From positions 118,364,000 to 118,427,999 of the forward strand of contig NC_089597.1 in the NCBI RefSeq assembly GCF_019320115.1: a DNA stretch of 64,000 bases, read 5' to 3'. Positions within the stretch are counted from its first letter, which is position 1. Every line of letters starts with the position of its first letter. The notes beneath the pieces are model-generated. The model had not been told where the DNA came from and did no database searches. It saw nothing but the letters and a program-made list of their open reading frames with translations. Of the stretch, positions 22,700 through 33,890 are shown one piece after another. A program made the translations under genes and the position numbers. The DNA comes from Miscanthus floridulus. Taxonomy: Eukaryota; Streptophyta; Magnoliopsida; Poales; Poaceae.

Positions 22700-24305
22700 A
22701 GATAATGGGGGATCCTCCTCCCCCAAGCTGGGTGTTGTTGTAGTCGATCAGAATGGTGGGTCGAAGTTGAGCTTCTAGAATAGGTAGTTCCAGTTCTCAT
22801 TCTCCTGCTGCTAGATGTTGGTGATGCGGTCTCCCACTTCTACTTGCCACTAGGAGTGCTGGTGAAGCGTGTTCTGAATGTCTTGATGTGTTTCTTCTAT
22901 GGTTGTCAACTAGGTGTTGAGGAAGGAATGCTCCATCTGCTTGTCATGGTAGCCCATTAGCTGATCATGATAGCCACGAGCAGAGGAGGACATACGTCCT
23001 CCCTGGCGGCCGCTTGAAACTTCTTCATAGGGCTGCTGTTGATAGTAGTCAAAGTTGTCATACTGTCATTACTCACTTGCGCCCTGCTGCTAGGAGCTCT
23101 CAGAGTGCTGAGGAGCGGGCTACTCCCAACCAGCATGCTCGGGCTGGTACATGCGGGAAGATCCCGGCTGATCCCAGTTTGCATAGCTGGTGAAAGACGG
23201 TCTCTCCGGAATCGGGTCATCACCGCGGTACCTAGGCTGTGGGTTGCGAGTTATTCTCACACAAGCACTTCTGCACGGTGCTGCTTCCTTAACCTATAAA
23301 TCAAAGACAAAAGAATTCACCGCATACAAACCGAGGTTCCAATCTGGTAATAGAATCTTAGTTGTATATCCTAGATACATCATGACAAGTTGACCATTAT
23401 TGTTCTTTTTCAGCATGTGAGCCTTGAAAAAGTATTCATAATCAATGTACCAGCAATCAATGTCATCAATGTAAGAAAGTTAAGCATTTCTCAATAAACC
23501 TAAATTTTGGGCAATGCGAGTGACCAAAGAGGTACACCCAACATCTCCCTTGAGCTCAAAAACATCCTTCCATTGATTCATCATGAACTTAATAGGTGAA
23601 ACTTTTCATCTCTTAACCATGGCATAAAGTAACTTAAGTTCATCCATCCTTACGGTGTGAAAGTCATTTCTAGGAAATAAAAAAAATCCAAGCCACTTAT
23701 GTATGAAGCACAGGGTAGGGTGATGGATATCACTAGTGTGAGGACGATGCAATTGGGTTCTTTGGATATTTCTCTCTAGAATTTTACTCTATGATAATCT
23801 TGCATAGCAGAGTCTACATCAACTACGCACTGTGCAATAAATCCTAGAAGCTCACTAAACTGCTTCCAAGGGATAGAAAAATCTTTCCCAAACAGTCTAA
23901 ATGAAACTTCAGAATCAGTGGGTTGCAAGGTGCATAGAAATTCCAGTGTTAAGAGTTTAGACCCCGGCTCATCAATTTGCCAAACATTTCCCATCCAATA
24001 GTTCTAAATATGATTTCAAATTCAGTGTCCATACCTGTTGCGTGCAGGAGGGCTGGGTCATATGCAGGAGTAAGAATGAACCTTTGTGTCCTCAGTTGCT
24101 TGAAGGCATCTTTCTCCGTCTTGTTTTGGAACTTTAGGTGCTTCTCTTCTAGGAGAATGTTCTTTTTGGATGAGGATGACTGCGGTGGCGCTTCGACAGC
24201 GGGAGATGGAATGTCGATCTGCATGTCGGCACTTGTTCTAGAAGAAGAGCTTCTTGTTAAACAAGACGATGATGCGTGCTTGAGCTTGCTCACAAACTTG
24301 CTCAT
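22700..24305 (-). pseudogene. G2 ATHILA-type ORF in the envelope position
   Basis: The reading starts at ATG 24305 (MSKFVSKLKHASSSCLTRSS), just after TTCTGCAG, which could be a splice acceptor. It continues through FRTIGWEMF and, after a frameshift near 23970, EPGSKLLTLEFLCTLQPTDSE and VSFRLFGKDFSIPWKQFSEL. This resembles the ATHILA ORF-1 family (Pfam PF03078, from memory). Further downstream, damaged frames continue with a Tyr/Gln-rich tail (ARGYHDQLMGYHDKQMEHSF). Several TAG stops are present. Function of this protein family is unknown; it sits where env-like genes sit in Athila elements. Confidence 0.7.
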
Positions 24306-24379
24306 CTTCCTGCAGAATTGCAAACAACAAAACTCGTGGAATGGATTAGAAAATAAAATGACAGCGGTTAGCCATCCAA

Positions 24380-24440
24380 AAGTTAGTTGTTCGAGGGTTA
24401 GTTGTCCGAGGGTTAATCATTCGAGGGTTAGTCATTCTTG
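24380..24440. repeat. Short minisatellite (15-bp unit)
   Basis: The unit TTAGTTGTCCGAGGG is repeated about 3.5 times with substitutions, in the leader just upstream (minus sense) of the ATHILA-type ORF. Confidence 0.8.
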
Positions 24441-24711
24441 AAATGAATTTTCTAAGCAAGATTTTGGCAGAACTTTCACCCTAATCTTTTTTATTTTCCT
24501 CTTAATTTTAACAACACTTCCACTCTTAACCTCTCTCACTCTTTTTCAAATTTTTGACAGCAATTTTACTCTTACTCCTTCTCAACTTTCCCAACCCCAA
24601 CAACACTTCTATTAAGTGGATTTTTAACTACAAACTTAAGGATTCAAAATTTCAAACTTGGATGCTGGATTGCGAGTATGTGTGAGGCCGAGAGCAAGCA
24701 GGAGGAGTGCC

Positions 24712-24768
24712 ATTTATAGGCCACGTAGCAGCAGGCTAGCCGGCCAAGTGGTGGGGCTAGCCAGCCCC
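24712..24768 (-). promoter_or_regulatory. G2 internal promoter-like module
   Basis: On the minus strand the near-palindrome GGGGCTGGCTAGCCCC (24768-24753) is followed about 35 bp later by CCTATAAAT (24720-24712), about 400 bp before the ATHILA-type ORF. The same arrangement occurs in the LTRs of these elements. Promoter activity is inferred. Confidence 0.45.
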
Positions 24769-25253
24769 ATATAGTGGCCAAATGGCCTCCTCTTCCTCTA
24801 GATATTTCTTTGCTTCACACTTAAGGAAGAATGGATGGCCGGTCGGTGAAAATTTGGTGGAGGAATGACCTGAGTGGAGATGGAGGTGGAAATGGAGGTG
24901 ATGGGTGGTGGTTGAGTGGGTCCTCCATGTTTCTTGTGGGTCTTGGTTGTATGTTTTTTTATTGTATACACATGTAATGTATGCAATGCTAAAATATTTT
25001 ATGATACTATGGAATATAAGAAGATAAATGAATGGCATTTTTAAATTTTTATGCCTCCACGGTAAATATTTCTTACGGGTTTTTACGCTTCGTAAAAATT
25101 ATTTACATGGGGCTTGAATTTTATAATGCCATGATGAGAATTTTTATTTACTTTTTCTAAATGCAATGCAGATGCAGAAAAGTAAATATGCTAAGATAAA
25201 ATGATTAATGCAATGTAAAAAGTAAATATGAATAACTACCAATTTTATCTTCT
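24769..25253 (-). other. G2 spacer between protease and ORF2
   Basis: AT-rich non-coding DNA in the place where RT, RNase H and integrase would normally lie. Homologous to G1 39664-39900. Confidence 0.7.
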
Positions 25254-26003
25254 GGCGAGGGTTCGGGATTTGAAATCCACCGAACTAGACTTCTCCGACC
25301 GTGTTTATTCCGTGGGTGCATCAGTCGGTCTTAGAAATGGAGACCCTGATGGTTGCATTTGCTTCTCATGCCACTCCAAATTAGAACATTGTTCCGGTCT
25401 TGGCTTAAAGGCGAATCGCTCTTCCTTGCCATTGATATGGAATTTAATTTCTCTAGCTCCGACATCAGTGTGTGCATTTGTAGTGCTCAGAAAGGGCCTC
25501 CCAAGAATGAGAGGTGTCTTCATGTCCTCCTGCATATCAAGCACCACAAAATCCACTGGAACAAAGAAGTTTCTTATTTTTACTAGACTATTCTTGGCGA
25601 TTCCTGTAGAATAGCGAACCGATTGGTCGGCTAGTTGTAGGCACATTGATGTTGCCATGAGTGTTGAATAATTGAGCTTGTTGAAAACCTTCTTGGGTAT
25701 GACACTAACACTTGCTCCAATATCGCATAGCGCATGCTCAAAATTCTGGTTTCCGATCGAACAATTGATAGTGGGACATTCTGGATCCTTCTTCTTGACA
25801 GGTGATGTGTTTAGGATGGCCACACTACACTCCTCTGTTAACTTGATTACTTTAGTGGTAGGTAGTGGTCTCTTGTTATTCAAAATGTCTCTGAGATACT
25901 TTGCATAGGTAGGGACCTGTATGGCATCTAGCAGAGGAATATTGATATATAACTTTTGAATTACCTCTATAAACTTACCAAATTGCTCATCCATTTTGGC
26001 TTT
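25254..26003 (-). pseudogene. G2 retropepsin-like aspartic protease
   Basis: In the minus-strand frame 25994-25305, an uninterrupted 229-residue stretch contains the active-site loop CDIGASVSVIPKKVFNKL and the flap/second-half motifs VPVDFVVLDM and TPLILGRPFLSTTNA. It is the best-preserved coding block of G2. It is in the same frame as the upstream 26402-26004 segment, separated by a single TGA. The expected RT does not follow. Confidence 0.8.
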
Positions 26004-27423
26004 TCAATTTCTGCATGGAAACAGTAGGAAGGTAGTGTCATAAAAATCTTGCATCATTTCCTGTGCTTGTGGCTCAACTTGTTCAACTTCATCGTCCTTC
26101 TTCTCCTCTTGTACTACTACCGGTGTCTTACCTATCCTTGTTAGATATGGAGGATCACGAGTAGATTTACCACCTCTTGTGGTTATGGCGTTGACCTTTT
26201 CAAGGTTAGTGGCAAAAGGCATAGCAGCGATCAATGGAGCTAATTGTGATTCTATCTTTTTATTATAGCTAAGTTGGTCTTTTATAGTAGAAGAAAAACT
26301 ATCTATTTTAGTGTTTATGTTTTCTAGGACCTTATCATTAAAAGCAAACTTCTTAGAAATATTCTCATTAATCTTAGCTTGTTTTAAGAGCATATCTCTC
26401 AAGGATGGTTGTTTAGGATTAGAAGAATTATAGTAATTACCTAGGTACTTACCTTGGGAATTTGACCGTTGTTGTTGATGTTGCCCCCATCCTTGTTTCT
26501 GTTGTTGTGGAATGGGATTGTTGATGACAATATTTGTGTCTTCTTGATATTCGGGGAAATCAACCCCTAAATATTATCCACATATATTCTTGGAATTAAA
26601 AGCATCTTGAATGGCCTGACGATCTTTCTTGTAATTGGCTCATTGTTCAAGCTAATTCAACAGTACGTCCATCTTGGTTGACAATGCACACACATCTTAT
26701 TGCATGTTTGGATGTTGCATTGAGACTAGCCTTGGTTAGAGGCTATCTTCTCCATGAGAGTTTTAGCTTTTCCAAGGGTGAGTGACATAAATGATCCAAC
26801 AACAATAGCATCCAGTTGTTCATGAGCTTTCTGAGTTAACCCATGGTAGAAACTTTGCATGAACAACCAATGTTCCATCCCATGATGAGGACAATCAAAA
26901 ATGTATTCTTGAAAATGTTCCCATGCTTCTAGAATGGTTTCTCCCTTCTGTTGTTGGAAGTTGGAAATCTTTCCTCTTAAGGCATTGGTCTTGCCTATAG
27001 GGAAGAACTTTGCTAGGAAGGCCTTTGAACATTTTGCCCATGTGTTGATGTCATCTTTGTTGGTGTAGAACCACTGTTTCACCCTTCCCCCTAATGAGAA
27101 TGGAAATAGGCAGAGTAGTATGAAGTCTTGAGCAATGTCCTTGATGGTGATTGTGTTGCTAATCTCTAGGAAATTCTAAAGATGAACACTAGCATCATCA
27201 TGTGCCTTTCGCTAAATGGAGTAGCTTGCACCATGTTGATGAGGCTTGGCTTCAGTTCGAACTTAAGGTTGTTGGTTTTGAGTGTTGGTCTAGTGTGAAT
27301 GTTCTCAGTGCTTGGAGCAGAGAATTCGTGCAGAGTCTTTTCAGCCATAGCTTTAGAAACTAGTGTTAAGCTTCCTCTTGATTGATTTGATTCTGATGGA
27401 ATTTGTTGATGAATCAGAACCAA
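26004..27423 (-). pseudogene. G2 gag remnant
   Basis: Athila-type capsid motifs on the minus strand: MAEKTLHEFSAPSTENIHTR, FELKPSLINMVQ, KQWFYTNKDDINTWAKCS, KAFLAKFFPIGKTNALRG, EAWEHFQEYIFDCPHHGMEH and FYHGLTQKAHEQLDA. These are followed by a Gln-rich linker. A frameshift near 27215 and stops near 26725, 26690 and 26575 break it. A zinc knuckle is not evident. Confidence 0.8.
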
Positions 27424-27548
27424 TTTTGTAATACCCTATATAAGATATAAACAAATACAACCAAGGGTAAGCCTACTAAAGCAGAGGTGCATAGTTATGA
27501 TTTCATCAATAAGTATTTATTTAATCAATTCTCTTAGCCTTGTGCCCC

Positions 27549-27566
27549 TCCCCGGCAATGACGCTA
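27549..27566 (-). other. G2 primer-binding site (degenerate)
   Basis: The minus strand reads TAGCGTCATTGCCGGGGA, the tRNA-Asp site with three transitions, eight bases after the 5' LTR. Confidence 0.8.
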
Positions 27567-27574
27567 GAAATGCT

Positions 27575-28972
27575 TATTGGTATTTCTTAGCATCACTCTT
27601 TACTAAGTTGTCACCCTAGCAATGATGTCAGAAATGCATTGTTGGTAATTATTGAGAACACTTGTAAATTTATATATATTAAGAAATCCGCAAGCACACA
27701 GATAATATACCATTGTAGCATTTCACCCAGGAGTATGCCAGGTATCGTTATTTATATTTTCCACAAGTAGGAGCTATGGGGTGGCAGAGATATTGACAAA
27801 TATGCATACTTATGACAAGATCATTAACTCTCATGCTATAGCAGGGGTAAGTCAAATGATAAATAAATGATAAGTGTAAGACATTGATAGTAATCCAGAG
27901 ATAGAAATAGATACTCATAAATGTAGTATGGCTAGGTAGGAGATTAATTAAGAGAAAAAAGATTCCTAAGTCATTTCTTATTTACTAAGTCTCTTGTACA
28001 CTATAGTATATACACTTTCATCTATAGCATAACCAACTTTGTATCTATGCATAAGGAATATTACTAAGAAAGATCAAGAATAGAGCTTGACTCCCTTCGC
28101 AACCAGGTTCTACTTGTTCTACAAACGAGGAGTGTAGAGTGCATCTGCAGGTAAACAATATTTAAGCACCACGCTTACATAATGTCGACCACTTAATCCA
28201 CTCAAGTACTGAGCTAAGCACTTTGTGAACATATGCATAAATTCATCATCAATCATGACTATATCAAGCATATAACCAGAGCAAACTAGGAACATAATGA
28301 ATAGAAACATAGTATTGAAGTAGCACAAAGTCGAAATATAAAGGGATACAATGGCTTTACCAGTCTCCAAACAGCGAATCCGAGATCCTAAGAAATAGCC
28401 CAAACTCTACTTAAATCTTGCTAGCTAGCCTATACTAGAACTTTGAAGAATTGGAGCTCTATTCTCTTCCCTCTAGAAACCCTAATCTCTGATTTGATCT
28501 TGACTTATGATCGAATGCCTCAAGGAGGGGGCAGGGGCTGGTATATATAGGCCAGAGCAACAATTCTGAGCCTTTGATCAAACCAACTTGAATAAACGAC
28601 ATAGACGCAATCTAGGGGGTAGTGGAGGAACCGACATCGGAGCGGAGGCTGACATGTGGGCCCAAGGGGTCGGCCGGCCTGCAGGTGGGGCTGATCGACC
28701 CCACTTGGAAGCCTCTCGGTCCCTGCTTTGGTGGAGTGTCTTCTGGTGTCCTCTGGAACCTTCTAGAGTTGTTTACGCCACGTATAAGCGTGATTTTATT
28801 TGTCGTTTTGATCCACCTTGACGGTTTCTGGATAAACCCTGCTGAAAACACAGATTCACCAAAACTTATGGAAATTGTTAATTTAAACCCCTAAGTCTAT
28901 GTTGGTGATCATTTTCATGCATGATTTCAAGTTATATTGATGGTTCATCATGGATGGCAACTACCATCAACA
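27575..28972 (-). repeat. G2 5' LTR
   Basis: On the minus strand it starts TGTTGATGGTAGTTGCC and ends ATACCAATA (terminal CA changed to TA). Relative to the 3' LTR, about 66 bp are missing near 28130 between short GAGTG repeats. Confidence 0.88.
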
Positions 28973-28977
28973 ATGCC

Positions 28978-29395
28978 TAACGTAATTTATGATAAAATTA
29001 ATGGAGATACTTTGTTGTACACAAACATACATTTGTAGCTTGCAAATCAGTCACTCTGCAACCCCAAGGGAGTTCTTGAAGACGACATTGTTTGAGTGGG
29101 ACAATCCTATGTTCCTATAGACTTTGTGGTTTTAGAAACAGGTGGAGATATAAGGACACCCATTATCTTGGGCCAACCTTTCCTGAGCACCATAAAAGCC
29201 ATCATCTATGCGGACAGTGCCAAGATTTGTTTCACTATTAATGATAGAAAGGAGAAGTTCACTTTTAAGAATCGTATCTTACAATCTCCTGGTCATCCAC
29301 AAACACCGTACCTACCCGAAGAGACAATAGTGAGCAAGAAGAAAAACAACCGGAGAAGAAGAACAAGGCCAGGCAGCCAGAAGAAGAAATAGTCA
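28978..29395 (+). pseudogene. G1 protease, part after the G2 insertion
   Basis: Continues the G1 retropepsin frame (PNVIYDKINGDTLLYTNIHL), then VPIDFVVLETGGDIRTPIIL and GQPFLSTIKAIIYADSAKIC, then a basic, Lys/Arg-rich tail. Stops near 29037 and 29094 break it. Confidence 0.7.
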
Positions 29396-29885
29396 ACATG
29401 ATAAACACACTTCGATCGAAGTACGACCACCTACTCGCTTCACCATTCCTTACTAAGAAGGACGATCTAGGTGTGCCAACAATCGAGTGTACCATTGGAT
29501 AAAGAATATTCCACAAGACCTTCTACAACATCAGGTCAGGTGTTAACATAATGTCCAAGGTAACATATGAGTACTTATTTGGTGATGAATCTTTGTTCCC
29601 TACATATATGCAATTACAGATGGTGGATTAATCAATCCAATTTCTAGAGGGAATACCGAAAGATATCATGGTAAGAATACATTATCACTATGTCTCGGTC
29701 GATTTCATGGTTCTAGACATGGGAGAAGAAGAAGACGACGTACCCATCATCCTTGGAAGACCATTCCTCAACACTACAAATGCGATCATCTACGTTGGAT
29801 CTGGACAAGTCCACTTCTAATTTCTAGGAGAAAAGATACGCTGCTATTTCAATAGTTATACCATTATGAGCAGCCAAAGAAGATC
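29396..29885 (+). pseudogene. Second, diverged protease domain in G1
   Basis: A second retropepsin-like copy directly follows the first: VPTIECTIG, NIRSGVNIMSKVTYEYLFGD, IPKDIMVRIHYHYVSVDFMV and VPIILGRPFLNTTNAIIYVG. The expected catalytic Asp-x-Gly-Ala is replaced by NIRSGVN. Its sequence differs clearly from the first copy, so it is an old duplication or was acquired by recombination. Several TAG stops. Confidence 0.55.
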
Positions 29886-30184
29886 TGCTCCAAGAGGAGA
29901 CGTCGATCAACTCGACACCGAAGGAATCAATCCCCAAAGAATGAGAATGAAGAAGATGAAGAACCTGTGGAAGATGAACCTATTCCGCCAAATTTGAATC
30001 CATAGACCAAATAGGTGTGGAAGGAAAAGGTGGCATCGTCATTGGAGTCACCATCACAAGAGGTGCCACCATCAAGGTCTCCATCTTCAGGACCAACCGA
30101 TGCACCCAAGGAATGATCAAGACTGGAAAAGTCCTATCCAAAGGACTTAAAAATCCGAACCCTCGCCAAGAGGTAAAATTGGAA
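29886..30184 (+). other. G1 segment after the protease
   Basis: A decayed acidic linker (EDEEPVEDEPIPPNLNP) and the stretch SGPTDAPKE, which matches the G2 protease tail (RPTDAPTE), followed by the conserved spacer start where G3 inserted. No intact ORF. Confidence 0.55.
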
Positions 30185-30189
30185 GTTAT

Positions 30190-31420
30190 TGTTGATGGTA
30201 GTTAACATTCATCATAAACCATAAATATAACTTGAATAAATGGCTAAAATGGATCACAAACATAGACTTAGGGGTTTTAAGTGACAAATTCTATGAGTTT
30301 TAGTGAATCTGTGTTTCCAATAGGATTTAATCAGAAAATTACCAAGGAGAGCCTATTTGTTAAAAGAAATCATGGAATTCTGTCACGTAAACAGCGTGGG
30401 AAGACTCTAGAAGACTCTAGGAGGCTCTCCATTGAAGTAGAGCCCATGCCCTTGACATGTAGCACTGGTCATCCCCACCTACAGGCTAGCTAGCCTATGG
30501 GGTCCACCTGGCAGCCCCTCATTGTTACGTGGTTCTCCACCACCTTAAGGATTGTATCTCCACCGTTTATTCAAATCGGTTTGATCTGAGGGCTCAGGAT
30601 TGACGCTCTGGCCTATATATACCTGCCTACACCCCCTACCTCTAGGGCATTGGTATTTGATCCTGAGAGCCTGAGGCCATAAACCCTAACACATATGTTT
30701 ACTAGGATCAGAGCTAGCAATCAAGAGAAGATTAGTTCTCAATAGGATCTAGCCTTATATTAGAGATAGAGAGAAAGAGTGAGAGGAAAGAGTTTTGGAG
30801 GAGTTCCATCCTATCAGTGCTCACTCTACGGCTTGTACCCTGGCGGAATCAAGTTCTTCTTGAGCTTGTTTCTGAGATTTCTCTGGTAATTGACTTCTAA
30901 TTCAAGTAAGCAACTTGTTCATATTGTTCTTCAGGTTTGTGACTCTCTTTTGAGTACTTTAATCCTTGTAGCTCTTAGGTTAAAGTAGTATTCATAGTGT
31001 AAGAGTGGTGCTTAGACTCGGTTACTCATGGATGTACCCTATTTTCTGGATTAGTGGTAGCTCACGAGGGTGACTCTTATAGCCTCATTGAATTCTCAGT
31101 AGTCCACCTCCCATTAGTAGGCCTAGCAGGACTTTATTGCTATAGAAAATATACTCTGCCTGTGTTTTCTTTAGTAATATTCCTAGAATTGAACAATAGA
31201 AGACAAAGCTTACCGAAGTTAGAATTAGAAGACCTTAGCAGTCTTCTCTATGCTCCTATTATCTAGCCTTGGTTGTGAAGTTGGGATAAGTTAAATTTAA
31301 TTATTCTCACACACGTTTCCTCGAGTTCGATATGAAACTAGGTACTCCTGGTGAAGTGCTACATCAGTATAATATCCATGTGCTTGTAGATTCTTCTATA
31401 TGCGTTAATTTATACCAACA
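30190..31420 (+). repeat. G3 5' LTR
   Basis: Starts TGTTGATGGTAGTTAAC and ends TTTATACCAACA. CCTATATATACCTGCC (about 30610) is a likely TATA region. Upstream of it lie CCCCACCTACAGG and GGGGTCCACC words. Confidence 0.92.
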
Positions 31421-31428
31421 AACATTTC

Positions 31429-31446
31429 TGGCGCCGTTGCCGGAGA
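31429..31446 (+). other. G3 primer-binding site (tRNA-Asp)
   Basis: TGGCGCCGTTGCCGGAGA, eight bases after the LTR, one mismatch to the tRNA-Asp complement. Confidence 0.88.
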
Positions 31447-31522
31447 AACGATTGTTGAGTTAACTTCAAACCTAGCTTATCCTTGTATCATTATCCTTTA
31501 TCATTTATCTTTTATTTTTACC

Positions 31523-31797
31523 ATGGATCGAGAATCCACCCCTATCTACCAATATGGTGCACCCACGAGCACACGCCTATAGCCACAAGAGTCTTCAAAG
31601 CATATCCTAACACCTGGCTATGAGCTGCACCCGTGTTTAATCAACATGGTTCAAAATCAATCCTTTTCGGGTGAAGATGATGAAAACCCCTATTCCCACC
31701 TAAATGAGTTTGAGCAGACCTATGCATGCTTGTGCATTGCAGGCATGACAGATGAAACCTTATGATGGAAGCTTTTTCCTTTCACTTTGACAGGAAA
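31523..31797 (+). pseudogene. G3 gag N-terminal fragment
   Basis: ATG at 31523 (MDRESTPIYQYGAPTSTRL), then LHPCLINMVQNQSFSGEDDE and KLFPFTLTGKAK, with TAG and TGA stops. It is cut at about 31797 by the internal deletion that joins it, out of frame, to RNase H. Confidence 0.75.
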
Positions 31798-33513
31798 AGC
31801 AAAACGTTGTGTGATGCTAGTGATTATGTTGTGGGGGCAGTTTTGGGGCAAACAAAAGATAAAAAGCATCATGTAATTGCTTATGCTAGCAAAACTTTGA
31901 CAGGACCTCGACTTAATTATGCAACTAAAAAAGAACTCCTGACTGTTGTTTTTGCTATTGATAAGCTTAGAACTTACTTAGTAGGAGCTAAGGTAATTGT
32001 TTATACTAATCATGCTGCCTTAAAATACCTGCTCACTAAGAAAGATGCTAAACCCAGATTAATAAGATGGATTTTGTTACTCCAAGAATTTGATTTACAA
32101 ATAAAATATAAAAAGGAAGTAGAAAATTTTGTTGCTGATCGCTTGTCTAGAATGCAGTTTGAGAATTCACATAAATTGCCCATCAATGATTCACTATGGG
32201 ACGACATGCTCTTCAAAGTCACGAAATCCGACCCCTGGTACATAAATATTGTTAACTTTATGGTTGCAGATTATGTACCACCAGGGGAGAACAAATGGAA
32301 GCTCATCTATGAAAGTCATCTCCACATATGGGATGAATCATACCTCTTCAAAGTCTGCTCCGATGGCCTGCTTAAAAGATGTGTACCGATGGAAGAAGAC
32401 ATCAAGATCATCGAGCGATACCACTTATCACCATATGGAGGACATTATGGCGCATTCCACACTCATTCAAAGATCTAGCAAAGTGGATTCTTTTTGGCAA
32501 CCATATATGAAGACACGAAGGACTTCATTCGAAGATGTGGAGCGTGTCAGAGGCACGGGAATATCAATTCAAGAGATGCCATGCCACTCACCAACAACCT
32601 CTAGATCGAGCTCTTTGATGTCTGGGGAATCGACTACATGGGACCTTTTCCAAAGTCAAAGAATTGTGAATACATCTTGGTGGCAGTTGACTATGTCTCT
32701 AAGTGGGCTGAAGCCATGCCATGCAGAGCTGCTGATGCTAAGAACTCTAAGAAGATGTTTGAAGAGACAATATTTCCAAGATTCGGAGTTCCAAGGATGG
32801 TGATTAGTGATGGAGGCACTCATTTCACTAACAACAACTTTCACAACTACTTGTCAAAACATGGGATCCATCATAATGTCACTACTCAATACCACCCTCA
32901 GACAAGTGGCCAAGCAGAAATATCAAATAAACAAATCAAGAATATTCTGCAGAAGACAGTCAATGAGATGGAGACTACATGGAAGGATAGGCTACCTGAT
33001 GCACTATAGGCTTATAGAATAGCCTATAAAACACCACTTGGTATGTCACCATATGAACTTGTCTACTGAAAGACCTATCATCTACCTGTTGAGCTAGAAT
33101 TCAAGGCTCATTGGGCCATCAAGCGATGGAACATGGACTTTGAAGTCATAGGAACCAAGAGGAAGATGCAACTCTCTGAGCTTAATGAATGGCGTGAAAA
33201 AGCATATCATAACGCTAAGATATATATGGAGAGAACAAAGAGATGGCATGACAAGAGGATCAAGAAGGAGTTCGCCCCAAGAGATAAGGTATTACTTTTT
33301 AATTCCAGGGTGAAATTATTCGGGCACGAAAAACTTTAAAGCAAATGGGAAGGACCATTCAAGGTGATAAGCACCTCGTCGCATGGAGCAGCAACGCTTC
33401 AAAATGATGAAGGTATGTTATTCAGGGTAAATGGCCACCATCTCAAGATCTTTCTAGAACCTAAAAAGCCACCTAAGGATTTGGATGAGGTAGATTTTCT
33501 GATTTTACCATAG
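31798..33513 (+). pseudogene. G3 RNase H and integrase (pol 3' half)
   Basis: The RNase H part has CDASDYVVGAVLGQ, HVIAYASKTLTGPRLNYATK and VIVYTNHAALKYLLTKKDAK, typical of Athila. Integrase follows with the zinc-binding HHCC region (HLSPYGGHYGAFHTH ... CGACQRHG). The DDE core includes [16 protein letters not shown] and GQAEISNKQ, with 35 residues between the second Asp and the Glu. The C-terminal domain ends near 33513. TAG stops at 32476, about 32600, 33007 and about 33337 and a TGA at about 33067 inactivate it. The catalytic D, D and E themselves are preserved. Confidence 0.85.
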
Positions 33514-33613
33514 ATTTACACCTCTGCCATCCTCTTTACATTTCGTAATGCATAAATATACTTTTTGGGATTAGAAACCACCCCAAGAAAAACCAGGTAA
33601 GAAGATGATGTGT

Positions 33614-33807
33614 GGGGCCAGCTGGCCCCACCTACAGGCTAGCTGGCCCACCTGTCAGCCCTCTCATGCCCGATTGATTCTCTCGTGCCTTCTAGATCTT
33701 TCCTCCCCACAATCCCATAGTTTTTCGATGCATTCATTTTTCTTTCGTTACGAGACATCTAATGGATAGATCTTGACCCCTGCTGAAAGTTGTTCCCACT
33801 ATATAAG
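33614..33807 (+). promoter_or_regulatory. G3 internal promoter-like module
   Basis: The perfect palindrome GGGGCCAGCTGGCCCC (33614-33629) is followed by GGCCCACC and then CTATATAAG (33799-33807), about 85 bp before the next ATG. Order and words resemble the LTR promoter region of the same element. Promoter activity is inferred. Confidence 0.5.
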
Positions 33808-33890
33808 TGAGCCCCTACCTGCCTCCATAGCCATCCCATCAAAGCCTTCTCTCTCCAATAGTAGCAAAGCTCTCCTCCTCTCTAGTCCCC

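Larger units (their letters stand above)
19612..28972 (-). mobile_element. G2: Athila-like LTR retrotransposon nested in G1 (minus orientation)
   Basis: The target duplication is ATGCA (19607-19611) versus ATGCC (28973-28977), one mismatch. The G1 protease frame resumes exactly after it (CDFGASVNIM then PNVIYDKING). The LTRs are 27575-28972 (5') and 19612-21065 (3'). It contains gag, protease and an ATHILA-type ORF but no RT, RNase H or integrase. It shares LTR ends, spacer, 3' region and deletion junction with G1, so both belong to one non-autonomous family. Confidence 0.92.
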
